Assembly: GCA_019456075.1 (NCBI GenBank)
Contig: VRUN01000006.1
Coordinates: 1-41,372 of the forward strand
Origin: Candidatus Methylomirabilota bacterium
Lineage (GTDB): Bacteria > Methylomirabilota > Methylomirabilia > Methylomirabilales > CSP1-5
Length of the DNA: 41,372 nt
Direction: 5' to 3'
The number at the start of each line of letters is the position of its first letter. The stretch's first letter is position 1. Positions 1 to 7,727 of this stretch are shown piece after piece. Below the pieces are notes generated by a model. It was not told the origin of the DNA. It did not search any database and saw only the letters and a list, made by a program, of their open reading frames with translations. The position numbers were made by a program, and so were the translations under genes.

Positions 1-644
1 AGGAATCCGAGGAGCGTGATGTGGTTCGGGGTGAGCGGGGTGTTTGCCATCCAGCGCATGACCGGGGAAAGGCAAAGCCGCGTCCATCGGATCATCCAGC
101 TATCCGTCGGTTTTCCCAAGGCCCGACACAAGGCCGTTGTCGCCTCCCCTGCTGTGGCGGTGGTCAGGTCGAGGCACACCGCGTTCCCGGATAGGTCCAC
201 TCCCTCGGCGGAGCTCTCGGAAGTGGGTGGGAGTGTGGGTGACCGTAATACCACTGGACATTCGGGGCCCTGTCCCCCGTTTACCTGGAGGGTTGCCCCT
301 GGGTGAAAGGCAGCTTTCATCTCGGTGAGCGCCGCTGGATTCAGCACGGTGCTGGCAGAGATAATGAAGCACGGAGAGGTCCCATTCTGTCGCAGGGCCT
401 GAGTCAGGTCGGCCTCGGAATCTCCAATCCAGCAGAGATCGCCCTGGAGTGGATATCCAGCCACCAGACGCTGCAGCCGGGGAGCGGCCTCTCCGGCGCA
501 GATGGTGACATGGTTGACCCCGGCCCGCTCCACACTGAGGAGGATCCGCGCGAGGAGGGGGACCCCGGCCAACCGCTTCGCAGCGAGCCCCCAGTCCCCA
601 TTTTCGGGAGGGAGGATAATGGCGCTTTTTCCGACGTGTTCCAT
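1..644 (-). CDS. CDP-alcohol phosphatidyltransferase with N-terminal nucleotidyltransferase-like domain (partial, runs off left edge)
   Basis: The reading frame opens at an ATG whose A is shared with the TGA stop of hpnG, so the two genes are translationally coupled. It stays open to the window edge (about 214 codons seen). Residues 1 to about 175 resemble a MobA/GlmU-like sugar-nucleotidyltransferase fold (AIILPP, then AKRLAGVPLLARILLSVERAG), but the usual glycine-rich LAAGxGxRL loop is absent. The last residues seen, LSPVMRWMANTPLTPNHITL, match the entry into a CDP-alcohol phosphatidyltransferase membrane domain. The catalytic DGxxAR...G...D motif would lie beyond the edge. Such fusions are known from inositol-phosphate cytidylyltransferase/DIPP synthases. 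Here the partner of the headgroup is unknown. Position after hpnG suggests a role in polar lipid or hopanoid headgroup synthesis (inference). Confidence 0.75.
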   Translation of the reverse strand, partial: MEHVGKSAIILPPENGDWGLAAKRLAGVPLLARILLSVERAGVNHVTICAGEAAPRLQRLVAGYPLQGDLCWIGDSEADLTQALRQNGTSPCFIISASTVLNPAALTEMKAAFHPGATLQVNGGQGPECPVVLRSPTLPPTSESSAEGVDLSGNAVCLDLTTATAGEATTALCRALGKPTDSWMIRWTRLCLSPVMRWMANTPLTPNHITLLGF

Positions 645-1387
645 CACGTGTTCAACTCCTCCAGGAGGGCTTTTGTTCCCTGAGCGAGCTGGCGGGTGGC
701 AAGCCGGAGCTGGGAAGCGAGGCGGAGCATCCGAGGAATCCACGAAGGGTGCCGGAAGAGAGTGGCTGCGAGGGACACCGCCTTCAGGCGGCCGTCCTGG
801 TCCAGGAAGGACCTTGCTTCGGCTGCCCAGGGCTCGGCCGGCGTGTCTGAGACAACCCTGATCCCCAGGAACGGGACACTCTGGCGCCTCGCCGCCTCGG
901 CGAGGTAGGCGCTCTCCATGTCCACGGCCAAGATCTGCAGATCCGCCCGTCCCTCCAACCCTTCAGCCGGGGTGACGACTTCATCCACCGTGAGAATGGG
1001 ACCCACATGAAAGGGGAGACCGATAGTCTTGAGGGCGCGCGTTGCTGCCTCCAGGACGAGGGGCTCGGCGGGAAAAGAGTCGGTATTGCGCATGACATGG
1101 GACGCGACGACGACGTCCCCTAGATCAAGGCCGGGCCCCACTCCTCCACAGAAGCCTGCCGACAGGATGAGGGCGGGCTTGTCAAGGCGGACGAGAGCCC
1201 GGGCTGCTCCACGGGGGCCTATCCCCGCCTGAAGCAGGAGCACCCGATCCTCCTGGCCGCGGTACTCGATAACCTCCGCGTGCACCCCGTCCCTGCGGAG
1301 GCCAAGATGCTTGGCAATCGGGGTGGCCTCCCAAGGAAGGGCCACGACAATGGCCGCCGGGCCGGGAGCCAATTGGGAATTGCTCAC
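644..1387 (-). CDS. hpnG: HpnG, hopanoid-associated nucleoside phosphorylase/nucleosidase
   Basis: 247 aa, starting at GTG with GGAGG about 10 nt upstream. The family (PNP/UDP phosphorylase fold) removes adenine from adenosylhopane, the product of HpnH, giving a ribosyl or phosphoribosyl hopane used to make bacteriohopanetetrol-type lipids. Visible signatures are the phosphate/nucleoside-binding stretch QAGIGPRGAARAL (53-65), SAGFCGGVGPGLDLGD (76-91) and the ribose-contacting DMESA (156-160). It is cytosolic, with no signal peptide. It lies downstream of hpnH and a small unknown gene and its stop overlaps the start of the next gene by one base. The function is assigned from family similarity and from the hpnH neighbour. 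A related MTA/SAH nucleosidase is the only serious alternative. Confidence 0.9.
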   Translation of the reverse strand: MSNSQLAPGPAAIVVALPWEATPIAKHLGLRRDGVHAEVIEYRGQEDRVLLLQAGIGPRGAARALVRLDKPALILSAGFCGGVGPGLDLGDVVVASHVMRNTDSFPAEPLVLEAATRALKTIGLPFHVGPILTVDEVVTPAEGLEGRADLQILAVDMESAYLAEAARRQSVPFLGIRVVSDTPAEPWAAEARSFLDQDGRLKAVSLAATLFRHPSWIPRMLRLASQLRLATRQLAQGTKALLEELNT

Positions 1388-1495
1388 CTCACCGTCCTCC
1401 GACCACCCGGGATGTTCCGAGTGGCTCCCCGGGAACGCTCCCTAGAAATGGCGAGGCGCCGCGGCGAGGAATCACGGGCCCGGGCAATATCACTC

Positions 1496-1888
1496 CTAAA
1501 GATCCCCGCGTGCCTCCGCCTCGGCTCGAACCCGCTCTGCTTCGGCCCTGTGCAACGCCTCGCTCTTGGCGACCCAGCCCTCCCAGGATTTCCCAAAGGC
1601 GGTGTCTTCCCCCGTGAATTCGACGGCCACGATATCTGCGTACTGTATGACCGTGTTGCCGGAGGCTTTCTTAGGAAAAAATTGAACGTACGGCTCGGGC
1701 GCTTGCGCGTCGCGGTTGAAGACGTACCCTTCGATCGTCGTTCCGTCCTTGAGGTGGAAGGTGACATCGCCCCGATAATCAAAGGCTGCCTCGATCACCT
1801 CACACAACTCGCTGTGGTTCGCAGGACGGAAAGAGCGACCTTCCCACCGCGGTCTTTCGAATCCGTGGGCTTTCGTTTCCTGGGGCAT
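1496..1888 (-). CDS. conserved-looking small protein of unknown function in the hopanoid operon
   Basis: 130 aa, ATG start with a weak GAGGA upstream. I do not recognise a family. The centre (about residues 35-95) looks like a compact beta-rich domain: VTFHLKDGTTIEGYVFNRD, then PYVQFFPK and IQYADIVAVEFTGEDTAFGK. This is reminiscent of small SH3/Sm-like barrels that carry a 'DG..I.GYV.N' turn. The C-terminus is a charged, alanine-rich helix (AEAERVRAEAEARG). No signal peptide or membrane segment is seen. It sits between hpnH (15 bp away) and hpnG (108 bp away) on the same strand, so co-transcription with hopanoid side-chain genes is likely. A competing ORF on the same strand (1384-1782) lacks protein-like character and is discounted. 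Confidence 0.72.
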   Translation of the reverse strand: MPQETKAHGFERPRWEGRSFRPANHSELCEVIEAAFDYRGDVTFHLKDGTTIEGYVFNRDAQAPEPYVQFFPKKASGNTVIQYADIVAVEFTGEDTAFGKSWEGWVAKSEALHRAEAERVRAEAEARGDL

Positions 1889-1903
1889 GAAGATGTATTC
1901 CTC

Positions 1904-2920
1904 TTACGATTTCGGAAGGAGCGTCAGCCTCACGGTCCGGGCAAATCCCGACCATGAACCGAAGGTGTCATCCACCGCGCTGGCTTCGTACCCGCAGTGG
2001 ACCATGCAGTCGGCGCACTTTTCGTTCCTACTCCCGGTGCCGTACCGGTCCCACTGGGTGGTCTCGATTAATTCCTTGAAGGTCGTCGTGTAGCCGTCCT
2101 GCAACAGATAGCAAGGCTTCTGCCATCCGAAGATGTTGTAAGTGGGATTTCCCCACGGGGTGCATTCGTAGTCTCGGATCCCCATAAGAAAATCGAGGAA
2201 CAAGGGAGACTGGTTAAAGTCCCAGTGCTTTTTGCGATCCCTGAGAATGGCCGCAAAGAGTTCCTTAATGCGGTTTCGCCGAAGGAAGTGCTCTTGGTCG
2301 GGGGCCTTCTGATAACTGTACCCCGGAGAGATCATCATCCCCTCGATCCCTAAATCCATCATCACGTCGAAGAATTTCCGGACCCTGTCGGGATCGGCAC
2401 CTTCGAACAGGGTGGTGTTGGTCGTGACGCGGAAGCCTCGCTCGATCGCTGCCTTGATTGCTCTGACCGCAATATCGTACACGCCGTCGCGGCACACGGC
2501 GATGTCGTGCTCTTCTTTGAGGCCGTCCATGTGGACGCTGAACGTCAGGTATTTGGAGGGTGGATACTCCGGAAGTTTCCGCTCCATCAGGAGGGCGTTG
2601 GTGCAGAGGTAGACGTACTTCTTGCGCTCGACCAACCCTCGAACAATCTCGGGCATCTCGGGATGGATCAGGGGCTCACCGCCGGGAATACTGACGATGG
2701 GTGCCCCACATTCATCGGCGGCGGCCCAACACTGTTCCGGTGTGAGGCGTTTCTGCAATACGTGTTCGGGGTATTGGATCTTTCCACAGCCTGCACAGGC
2801 CAGATTGCAGCGAAAGAGGGGCTCGAGCATGAGCACGAGGGGATAGTGTTTATTCCCCCGCAACTTTTGTCGAAGGACGTACGTTGTCACCGTGAGCGCC
2901 TGTGACAGAGGTATTGCCAT
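1904..2920 (-). CDS. hpnH: HpnH, radical SAM adenosylhopane synthase
   Basis: 338 aa, ATG start with GGAGGG 12 nt upstream. HpnH joins the 5'-deoxyadenosyl group of SAM to diploptene, the first committed step of extended hopanoid side-chain synthesis. The radical SAM cluster motif CxxxCxxC is at C38, C42 and C45 ([10 protein letters not shown]), followed by the SAM-binding GGEP at 80-83. Further cysteines near the C-terminus ([21 protein letters not shown]) fit the SPASM-like tail of the family. Length is the usual about 330-390 aa. It is the second gene of a minus-strand group running from the carotenoid-type membrane protein to hpnG. It pairs functionally with shc, encoded about 10 kb away on the plus strand. 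Confidence 0.95.
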   Translation of the reverse strand: MAIPLSQALTVTTYVLRQKLRGNKHYPLVLMLEPLFRCNLACAGCGKIQYPEHVLQKRLTPEQCWAAADECGAPIVSIPGGEPLIHPEMPEIVRGLVERKKYVYLCTNALLMERKLPEYPPSKYLTFSVHMDGLKEEHDIAVCRDGVYDIAVRAIKAAIERGFRVTTNTTLFEGADPDRVRKFFDVMMDLGIEGMMISPGYSYQKAPDQEHFLRRNRIKELFAAILRDRKKHWDFNQSPLFLDFLMGIRDYECTPWGNPTYNIFGWQKPCYLLQDGYTTTFKELIETTQWDRYGTGSRNEKCADCMVHCGYEASAVDDTFGSWSGFARTVRLTLLPKS

Positions 2921-2957
2921 GATGTTGGTCTTCCCTCCTTTGGCCCGCTTCTGTCCC

Positions 2958-2989
2958 GCTCAGGCCTGTCGAGGACCCTCGGGCTGAGC
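2958..2989. repeat. inverted repeat between hpnH and the carotenoid-type gene
   Basis: GCTCAG (2958-2963) and CTGAGC (2984-2989) face each other, and an inner CGAGG-ACC-CTCG extends the stem. The word CTGTCGA(A/G)G appears twice here (near 2966 and 2991). It sits in the 89-bp gap between the stop of the DUF422 gene and the start of hpnH, so it could be a transcript-processing or attenuation hairpin, or a copy of a dispersed short palindromic element. No T-run follows on either side, so it is not a standard terminator. Confidence 0.5.
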
Positions 2990-3009
2990 CCTGTCGAAGC
3001 CCTCGTCGC

Positions 3010-3921
3010 CTATTCAGGGTCCTTCCAGACGACCTTCACGGGAAGAGACCCTTTGCTGTTCGGGGGCATGCCTCCTCCTACTACAACACCTTGCCAATGC
3101 TGAAGATTCCCCCCGGACGACCTCTGGCTGTCCCGCCACCGCGCCGCCATCGTGGCCGCCAGGAGGATAGTCACAGGGCAGTAGATGAAGAGACCGGCGA
3201 GGAACAGGGTCTTCTCTCCGATCAGCCACGTGACGGTGAGTGCAAACCCCAGGACCAGGTAATAGAGGATCGGCCCATACAAGGGGCGCAGGGGAAGGCG
3301 TACCGCCCACCGGGGTAATCCGCCCTTGACCCGGCGCTCGAGGAGCGCATAGAGGGTCATGATCACGCACCCCACCACCCCCCATCCCACAAAGTTGGAC
3401 ACCGGGACCCCAAAGTAGGCCCCAGGTTCGGGGTAGTAAAAGATTTGGCCCAGGAACCAGCGATCGCCCCGGACGGCGAGGGGGTCTACCACCACATCGA
3501 TCAAGACAAAGAGGACCACAGTGAGCAGGAGGACAGGCGGGCTCAATCGGCCACGGTGCGGAAGCGAGAGCGTCCACCGTCCCTTCCCCTCCACGCTCAC
3601 CGGGAGCAGCGCCAGGGAGGCGAGGGCCCAGCTCGCGTAAGCCAGGAAAACGAACGAAATGGAATCCATGAAGGGGACACCGGCGATCCAGAGCTCTTGG
3701 TCCGCGGTCGTGGGCAGGTAGTGGTACAGGCCGAAGGGGATTCCCACCCGGATAGAGAAGAATTCGGCGGTGAAGGCTACGCTCCACCCCACCAGAGTGA
3801 ATACAAGGGTCCGCCGCCATCCCATATCCGCGACGGCAGCGAAAAGATACAGGAAGAGAAAGATGAAGACGTACGGGCGCAAGACAATGGTCCCGACCAG
3901 TAGGGCAAGGAAAGAGTCCAT
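3010..3921 (-). CDS. carotenoid biosynthesis membrane protein, CruF/DUF422-like hydratase
   Basis: 303 aa, ATG start after CGAGGATACTG. It is strongly hydrophobic, with about seven membrane segments spread from residue 5 to about 265. The stretch FTAEFFSIRVGIPFGLYHY (about 50-68) is the hallmark of the CruF/DUF422 family, which includes 1',2'-hydratases acting on carotenoid end groups (bacterioruberin, myxoxanthophyll pathways). Later features are LIDVVVDPLAVRG and YFGVPVSNFVGWG, both typical of this family. The C-terminal about 35 residues are hydrophilic and poorly conserved. It lies upstream of hpnH on the same strand. The exact isoprenoid substrate, carotenoid or triterpenoid, cannot be told from sequence. 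No phytoene synthase or desaturase is in the window. Confidence 0.82.
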   Translation of the reverse strand: MDSFLALLVGTIVLRPYVFIFLFLYLFAAVADMGWRRTLVFTLVGWSVAFTAEFFSIRVGIPFGLYHYLPTTADQELWIAGVPFMDSISFVFLAYASWALASLALLPVSVEGKGRWTLSLPHRGRLSPPVLLLTVVLFVLIDVVVDPLAVRGDRWFLGQIFYYPEPGAYFGVPVSNFVGWGVVGCVIMTLYALLERRVKGGLPRWAVRLPLRPLYGPILYYLVLGFALTVTWLIGEKTLFLAGLFIYCPVTILLAATMAARWRDSQRSSGGNLQHWQGVVVGGGMPPNSKGSLPVKVVWKDPE

Positions 3922-4257
3922 CAGTATCCTCGTGAGATGGGGGTAAATGTAAGAAATTAGGCTATAGTGGTTTCAAGGATTTTGCAACGGAAAAATCCTC
4001 CGGGACGAGGGACGGCGTTCGGCTCGTCTTCGCCACCAATCATCCTCTGGAGGGGGACGTACGGAGGCCAATCCCAATGACGATATTCGCATTGGTGCCC
4101 GTGTTGCGGATCCGAAAATTCCACCGCTCATCCTTGACATATGGCGTATTTCTATACTACTTTTCGTGATTGCGACCGCATCCCGTAGCAGGTAAGATGT
4201 GACCTCTTTGTCCGGAATCGGGCTAGTTCGTGCGGTGGAAGCTCACTCCTTTCGTGA
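3922..4257. other. divergent intergenic region between the hpnH group and the mla-hpnN-shc operon
   Basis: No convincing ORF. It must hold the promoters of two diverging transcripts. On the plus strand TTGACA (4134-4139) is followed by TATACT (4153-4158), but the gap is only 13 nt. A weaker TACTTT at 18 nt is the alternative. On the minus strand AT-rich DNA at about 3945-3985 includes TATAGC-like hexamers. No clear operator palindrome was found. Confidence 0.5.
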
Positions 4258-4299
4258 GGGACGGCCATAAGAATCCTGGGCCTCCTCGGCCGATGGACC

Positions 4300-5034
4300 T
4301 TGAATTCGCTCCGCGAAGGGGGCCGGATGGTGATCTTTCTGGGCTCTGCCCTCTTCTACACCTTTCTCCCTCCTCTCAAGTGGCGGCGCATGATCGCCCG
4401 GATCCACTTCATCGGGGCGAAGTCCCTCTTGGTGATCGTCGTCACGGGAGCCTTCACCGGGATGGTCCTCGGTTTGCAAGTGTTCTATACCTTGAGGAAG
4501 TTCGGGGCCGAGGGTTTCCTGGGGTCGGTGGTGGCCTTGACCCTGATCCGCGAGCTCGGCCCGGTCCTCTGCGCCTTGATGGTCACGGGGCGGGCCGGCT
4601 CCGCCTTGACGGCTGAGATCGGGATCATGCGCATCACCGAGCAGATCGATGCGCTGGACGCGATGGCGTTAAACCCGATGCGATACCTAGTCGTCCCGTC
4701 CATCCTGGCCGGCCTTATCGTGTTCCCGCTCCTCACGGCTATCTTCGATTTGGTGGGAATCTACGGGGGGTATCTCGTCGGTGTGAAGCTGTTAGGCGTC
4801 GCGGGGGGGACCTATTTTGGGGAGATGGAAACCTACGTGGACCTTCGAGACATCACCCAGGGTTTCCTCAAATCGCTGAGCTTCGGGCTGCTGATGACGT
4901 GGGTCTGCTGTTACAAGGGGTTCTATACCAGTCACGGGGCAGAGGGGGTGAGCCGGGCCACCACGCAAGCGGTGGTTCTGTCCTCGGTGTTGATCCTGGT
5001 CTGGGACTATTTTCTCGGTTCGGTACTTTTATAG
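4300..5034 (+). CDS. mlaE: MlaE-type ABC transporter permease
   Basis: 244 aa from the TTG at 4300. This is the permease of an MCE/Mla-type lipid ABC transporter in the inner membrane. Five or so membrane segments are visible (about residues 10-28, 40-62, 85-110, 130-165, 190-240). Family hallmarks are GAFTGMVLGLQ (50-60), LIRELGPVLCALMVTGRAGS (81-100) and the MRITEQIDALDAMALNPMRY block. The frame is open upstream to a TGA at 4255 and the extra residues (ILGLLGRWTLNSL) look like the normal family N-terminus. The true start may therefore be a rare codon such as ATA at 4267, about 6 nt after GAGGGA. It is the first gene of an apparent operon with mlaF 12 nt downstream. Confidence 0.92.
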   Translation: MNSLREGGRMVIFLGSALFYTFLPPLKWRRMIARIHFIGAKSLLVIVVTGAFTGMVLGLQVFYTLRKFGAEGFLGSVVALTLIRELGPVLCALMVTGRAGSALTAEIGIMRITEQIDALDAMALNPMRYLVVPSILAGLIVFPLLTAIFDLVGIYGGYLVGVKLLGVAGGTYFGEMETYVDLRDITQGFLKSLSFGLLMTWVCCYKGFYTSHGAEGVSRATTQAVVLSSVLILVWDYFLGSVLL

Positions 5035-5046
5035 CTGCGGGGCGCA

Positions 5047-5793
5047 ATGGTCGAGATCCGCAACTTGCATAAGGCCTTCGAGGGGCAACAGGTTCTCCGG
5101 GGCGTGGACCTGCAGGTCGCGAAGGGGGAGATCCTGGTCATCATCGGGCGGAGTGGCGGAGGCAAGAGCGTCCTCCTGAAGCACCTGATGGGGCTGCTGA
5201 AGCCGGATGAGGGCCAGATTTTTATCGACGGCGTGGACATTACCCAGCTCCGAGGACGCGCGTTCGACCAACTCAGGGAGCGATTTGGCGTGGTCTTTCA
5301 GGGAGGGGCGCTCTTTGATTCGTTAACCGCTTTTGAGAACGTGGCCTTTCCGCTTCGGGAGAAGACCCGGCTACTCGAGGAGGCCATCCGGGAAAAGACC
5401 TTGACCCTTTTGAAACAGGTAGGCCTCGCAGATATGGGCCACAAGTATCCCGCCGAGGTGAGCGGAGGGATGAGGAAGCGGGTCGCACTGGCCCGCGCCC
5501 TGACCATGGAGCCGGAGATTATCCTGTTCGACGAACCGACAACCGGTCTCGATCCGATTATGGTTAATGCGATTCATCGGCTGATCCTCGATCTTCATCG
5601 GCGCATCGGTTTTACGGCTGTCCTGGTCAGCCACGAGATCCCCGAGATCTTCGGTCTTGCCGACCGCGTAGCAATGCTCCATCACGGGGTGGTGGTCGAG
5701 GCGGGGACTCCAGAGGCGATACAGTTTTCTGCCAATCCCGTGGTCCGACAGTTCATCACGGGTGATCCGGAGGGGCCGATCCAGCCGGACTGA
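5047..5793 (+). CDS. mlaF: MlaF-type ABC transporter ATPase
   Basis: 248 aa, the cytoplasmic ATPase that drives the MlaE permease. Walker A is GRSGGGKS (34-41), the Q-loop is VVFQGGALFDSL (82-93), the ABC signature is VSGGMRKRVALARAL (138-152), Walker B is IILFDEPTTGLDP (158-170) and the H-loop is LVSHEIPE (about 193-200). The QGGALFDSLT stretch and SGGMRKR (rather than SGGQ) are typical of the MlaF/Ttg2A subfamily. It has the full usual length. It lies between mlaE and mlaD with short spacers (12 nt each side), so the three form one transcription unit. No MlaB STAS protein is found in the window. Confidence 0.95.
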   Translation: MVEIRNLHKAFEGQQVLRGVDLQVAKGEILVIIGRSGGGKSVLLKHLMGLLKPDEGQIFIDGVDITQLRGRAFDQLRERFGVVFQGGALFDSLTAFENVAFPLREKTRLLEEAIREKTLTLLKQVGLADMGHKYPAEVSGGMRKRVALARALTMEPEIILFDEPTTGLDPIMVNAIHRLILDLHRRIGFTAVLVSHEIPEIFGLADRVAMLHHGVVVEAGTPEAIQFSANPVVRQFITGDPEGPIQPD

Positions 5794-5805
5794 AGGGAGC
5801 GCGCA

Positions 5806-6246
5806 ATGAAACGAGGGGGTCTGGAAGTCGTGGTGGGTGTTTTCCTGCTCCTGGGTATCTTCGCACTCGGCTGGATCTCTATTCGGCTCGGCCAGATGCA
5901 GGTTTTGGGGGTGTCCGGATACACGGTGTACGCGGATTTTCCCACCGCTGGAGGGTTGAAAGAAGGGGCCAGTGTGGAGATCGCCGGGGTGAAGATCGGT
6001 CGGGTCGAGGGTATCTCATTGATCGATTACCAGGCGAGGGTCGCCATGCGCATCGACAGTGGGGTCGAACTGCAGGAGGATACGATCGCCTCCATCAAGA
6101 CAAAGGGGCTCATCGGTGAAAAGTATATGCGTCTGAGTCCCGGAGCATCCGATGAGATCATTTCCCCCGGAGGCAAAATCCGCGAGACCGAACCGCCTAT
6201 TGATCTCGAAGATCTTATCGGGAATATCATCTTTGGCAAATTTTAA
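5806..6246 (+). CDS. mlaD: MlaD-type MCE-domain lipid-binding protein
   Basis: 146 aa, ATG start after AAGGGAG. One N-terminal membrane helix (about 6-26) anchors a single MCE domain (about 38-115). The typical core is ADFPTAGGLKEGASVEIAGV followed by KIGRVEGI, then TKGLIGEKYMRLSPG. MCE proteins form hexameric rings in the periplasm that carry lipids to or from the MlaFE complex. This protein is short and stops soon after the MCE domain (ending LIGNIIFGKF), so it would form a simple MlaD ring, not a long PqiB/LetB-like tunnel or needle. Bridging to the outer membrane would need other parts, which the next genes may provide. Confidence 0.93.
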   Translation: MKRGGLEVVVGVFLLLGIFALGWISIRLGQMQVLGVSGYTVYADFPTAGGLKEGASVEIAGVKIGRVEGISLIDYQARVAMRIDSGVELQEDTIASIKTKGLIGEKYMRLSPGASDEIISPGGKIRETEPPIDLEDLIGNIIFGKF

Positions 6247-6283
6247 AGGCCGAGTAACCCTCACGCTGCCAAGGAGGAGTATT

Positions 6284-7678
6284 ATGGCCGCCTCCCTCGT
6301 GTCCGTCATCTGTGGTGTCCTGATCCTGCTGGCGCCTCTATCGGTAGGCGCTCAGGGTGAACCGCCCGGTGAACAAAAGAAGCTGGTCATCAGTGTGCAG
6401 GATGCCATCAAAGGTACGCTTGCCGTGGACAACAGAATTAAAGAGTCCCGCGCCGGCGTGGATGCAAGGCGCGCCCAGAAGTTACAGGCCGATTCCGCAC
6501 GGTGGGCGCAACTCGAGGCCAACCTTTTCGCGGGTCCGTCTCCCGAGTCGGAGCTGATCAGCTCTTCGGGCACCATCGTCTCCAAGACGAAGACGGGAGA
6601 CCTCAATATCAACGGTGTCTTCGGCCGGGCCCTGGTCCGCGTCGTCCAGCCGATATACACCTTCGGGAAGATCAGTTCCTTCCGGGAGGCGGCCGCCCGA
6701 GGTGTGCGGGTGAGTGAGGCGGCCGTGGATCAGACGGCCTCCGAAGTGACCCTGCAGGTCCAGCAGTTTTATTACGGGGCTCTGCTGGCCCGTGATATTC
6801 GAGAATTTCTCAAAGGCCTCCGGGAGGATCTTCAGAAGGCCCTGAAGACAGCTGAACGGCGTGTGGAAGCGGGGTCCCCTGCAGCCACCTTCAGTGATGT
6901 ATACCAGTTGCGGTCCTTCGTCGCGAGGATCGACAAGGGCATTGCCGATGCCCAGGAGGGGTACACGCTGGCCCTGGACGCGCTTCGCACAGCCCTCCAG
7001 CTCGAAGCGCGAGTGAAATTCGAATTGGCGGATAAAAAGTTGACACCTGGCAAGATGGATCTGAAGGGCATCGAATCTTATTTGCAAACCGCCAAGGAGC
7101 TCCGCCCGGAGTTCGTGCAGCTCAAGGAGGGGATCAAGGCCCGGGAGGCTCTGGTGCAGGCCGCCATTGCCGACCAGTATCCAGTCTTCTACGCCGCGCT
7201 CTTGGGTGATATTGCTGGGGCGAGCAATCGGGATCGGAGTCAGGTCCCGATCATTACCGATCCGCTGAAACACACCGTTGGCGGAGTGATCGTCGGACTC
7301 AATTGGCATTTCGACTTCGGGATCACGCAGGGGAGGATCGACGAGGCCCAAGCAGATAGAATGAAGCTTGTCCACATACAGGATTTTGCCGAGCAAGGGA
7401 TCCCTCTGCAGGTGCGGAAAGCATACGCGAATTTCCGGACTGCCCAAAAGAACATCGAGAACACGAGGCGGGCCTACCGGAATGCCCGGCGATGGCTGGT
7501 GACCGCCGTGGCGAACATCGACCTCGGGATTGGTGATACCACGTCGCTCACCCAGGCGTTCATTGCCTATACCGAGTTCCGGGTCGAAAACTTCCGCGCC
7601 GTCCACGATCAGCGCATCGCCCTCGCCAACCTGTCCTTTGCGACCGGGGAGGCCGTGAGGCAGTATCCGGCGCGATAG
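6284..7678 (+). CDS. TolC-family outer membrane channel protein
   Basis: 464 aa from the ATG at 6284, chosen because AAGGAGG lies 7 nt upstream and the product then starts with a clear signal peptide (hydrophobic 4-22, cleavage after SVGA). The frame is open further upstream into mlaD, but that extension is not protein-like. Long alpha-helical repeats with alanine- and glutamine-rich heptads (about 60-110, 190-260, 270-345, 360-440) fit the OEP fold of TolC. The sequence QPIYTFGKISSFREAAARGV (near 108-127) matches the repeated OMF motif 'Q.ly..gk....aa'. It probably forms the outer-membrane exit of the transport system encoded around it. A generic efflux role cannot be excluded. Confidence 0.85.
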   Translation: MAASLVSVICGVLILLAPLSVGAQGEPPGEQKKLVISVQDAIKGTLAVDNRIKESRAGVDARRAQKLQADSARWAQLEANLFAGPSPESELISSSGTIVSKTKTGDLNINGVFGRALVRVVQPIYTFGKISSFREAAARGVRVSEAAVDQTASEVTLQVQQFYYGALLARDIREFLKGLREDLQKALKTAERRVEAGSPAATFSDVYQLRSFVARIDKGIADAQEGYTLALDALRTALQLEARVKFELADKKLTPGKMDLKGIESYLQTAKELRPEFVQLKEGIKAREALVQAAIADQYPVFYAALLGDIAGASNRDRSQVPIITDPLKHTVGGVIVGLNWHFDFGITQGRIDEAQADRMKLVHIQDFAEQGIPLQVRKAYANFRTAQKNIENTRRAYRNARRWLVTAVANIDLGIGDTTSLTQAFIAYTEFRVENFRAVHDQRIALANLSFATGEAVRQYPAR

Positions 7679-7727
7679 GGAACGCGGGGGCGACCCGGGA
7701 GATGTGGGCTCGCCAGGGAGCGAAAAG

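Noticed and set aside
1384-1782. 132-codon frame on the same strand, overlapping the small unknown gene
   Set aside because: Ser/Arg/Pro-rich without motifs. The alternative frame (1496-1888) has a regular beta-alpha pattern and reads straight after hpnH.
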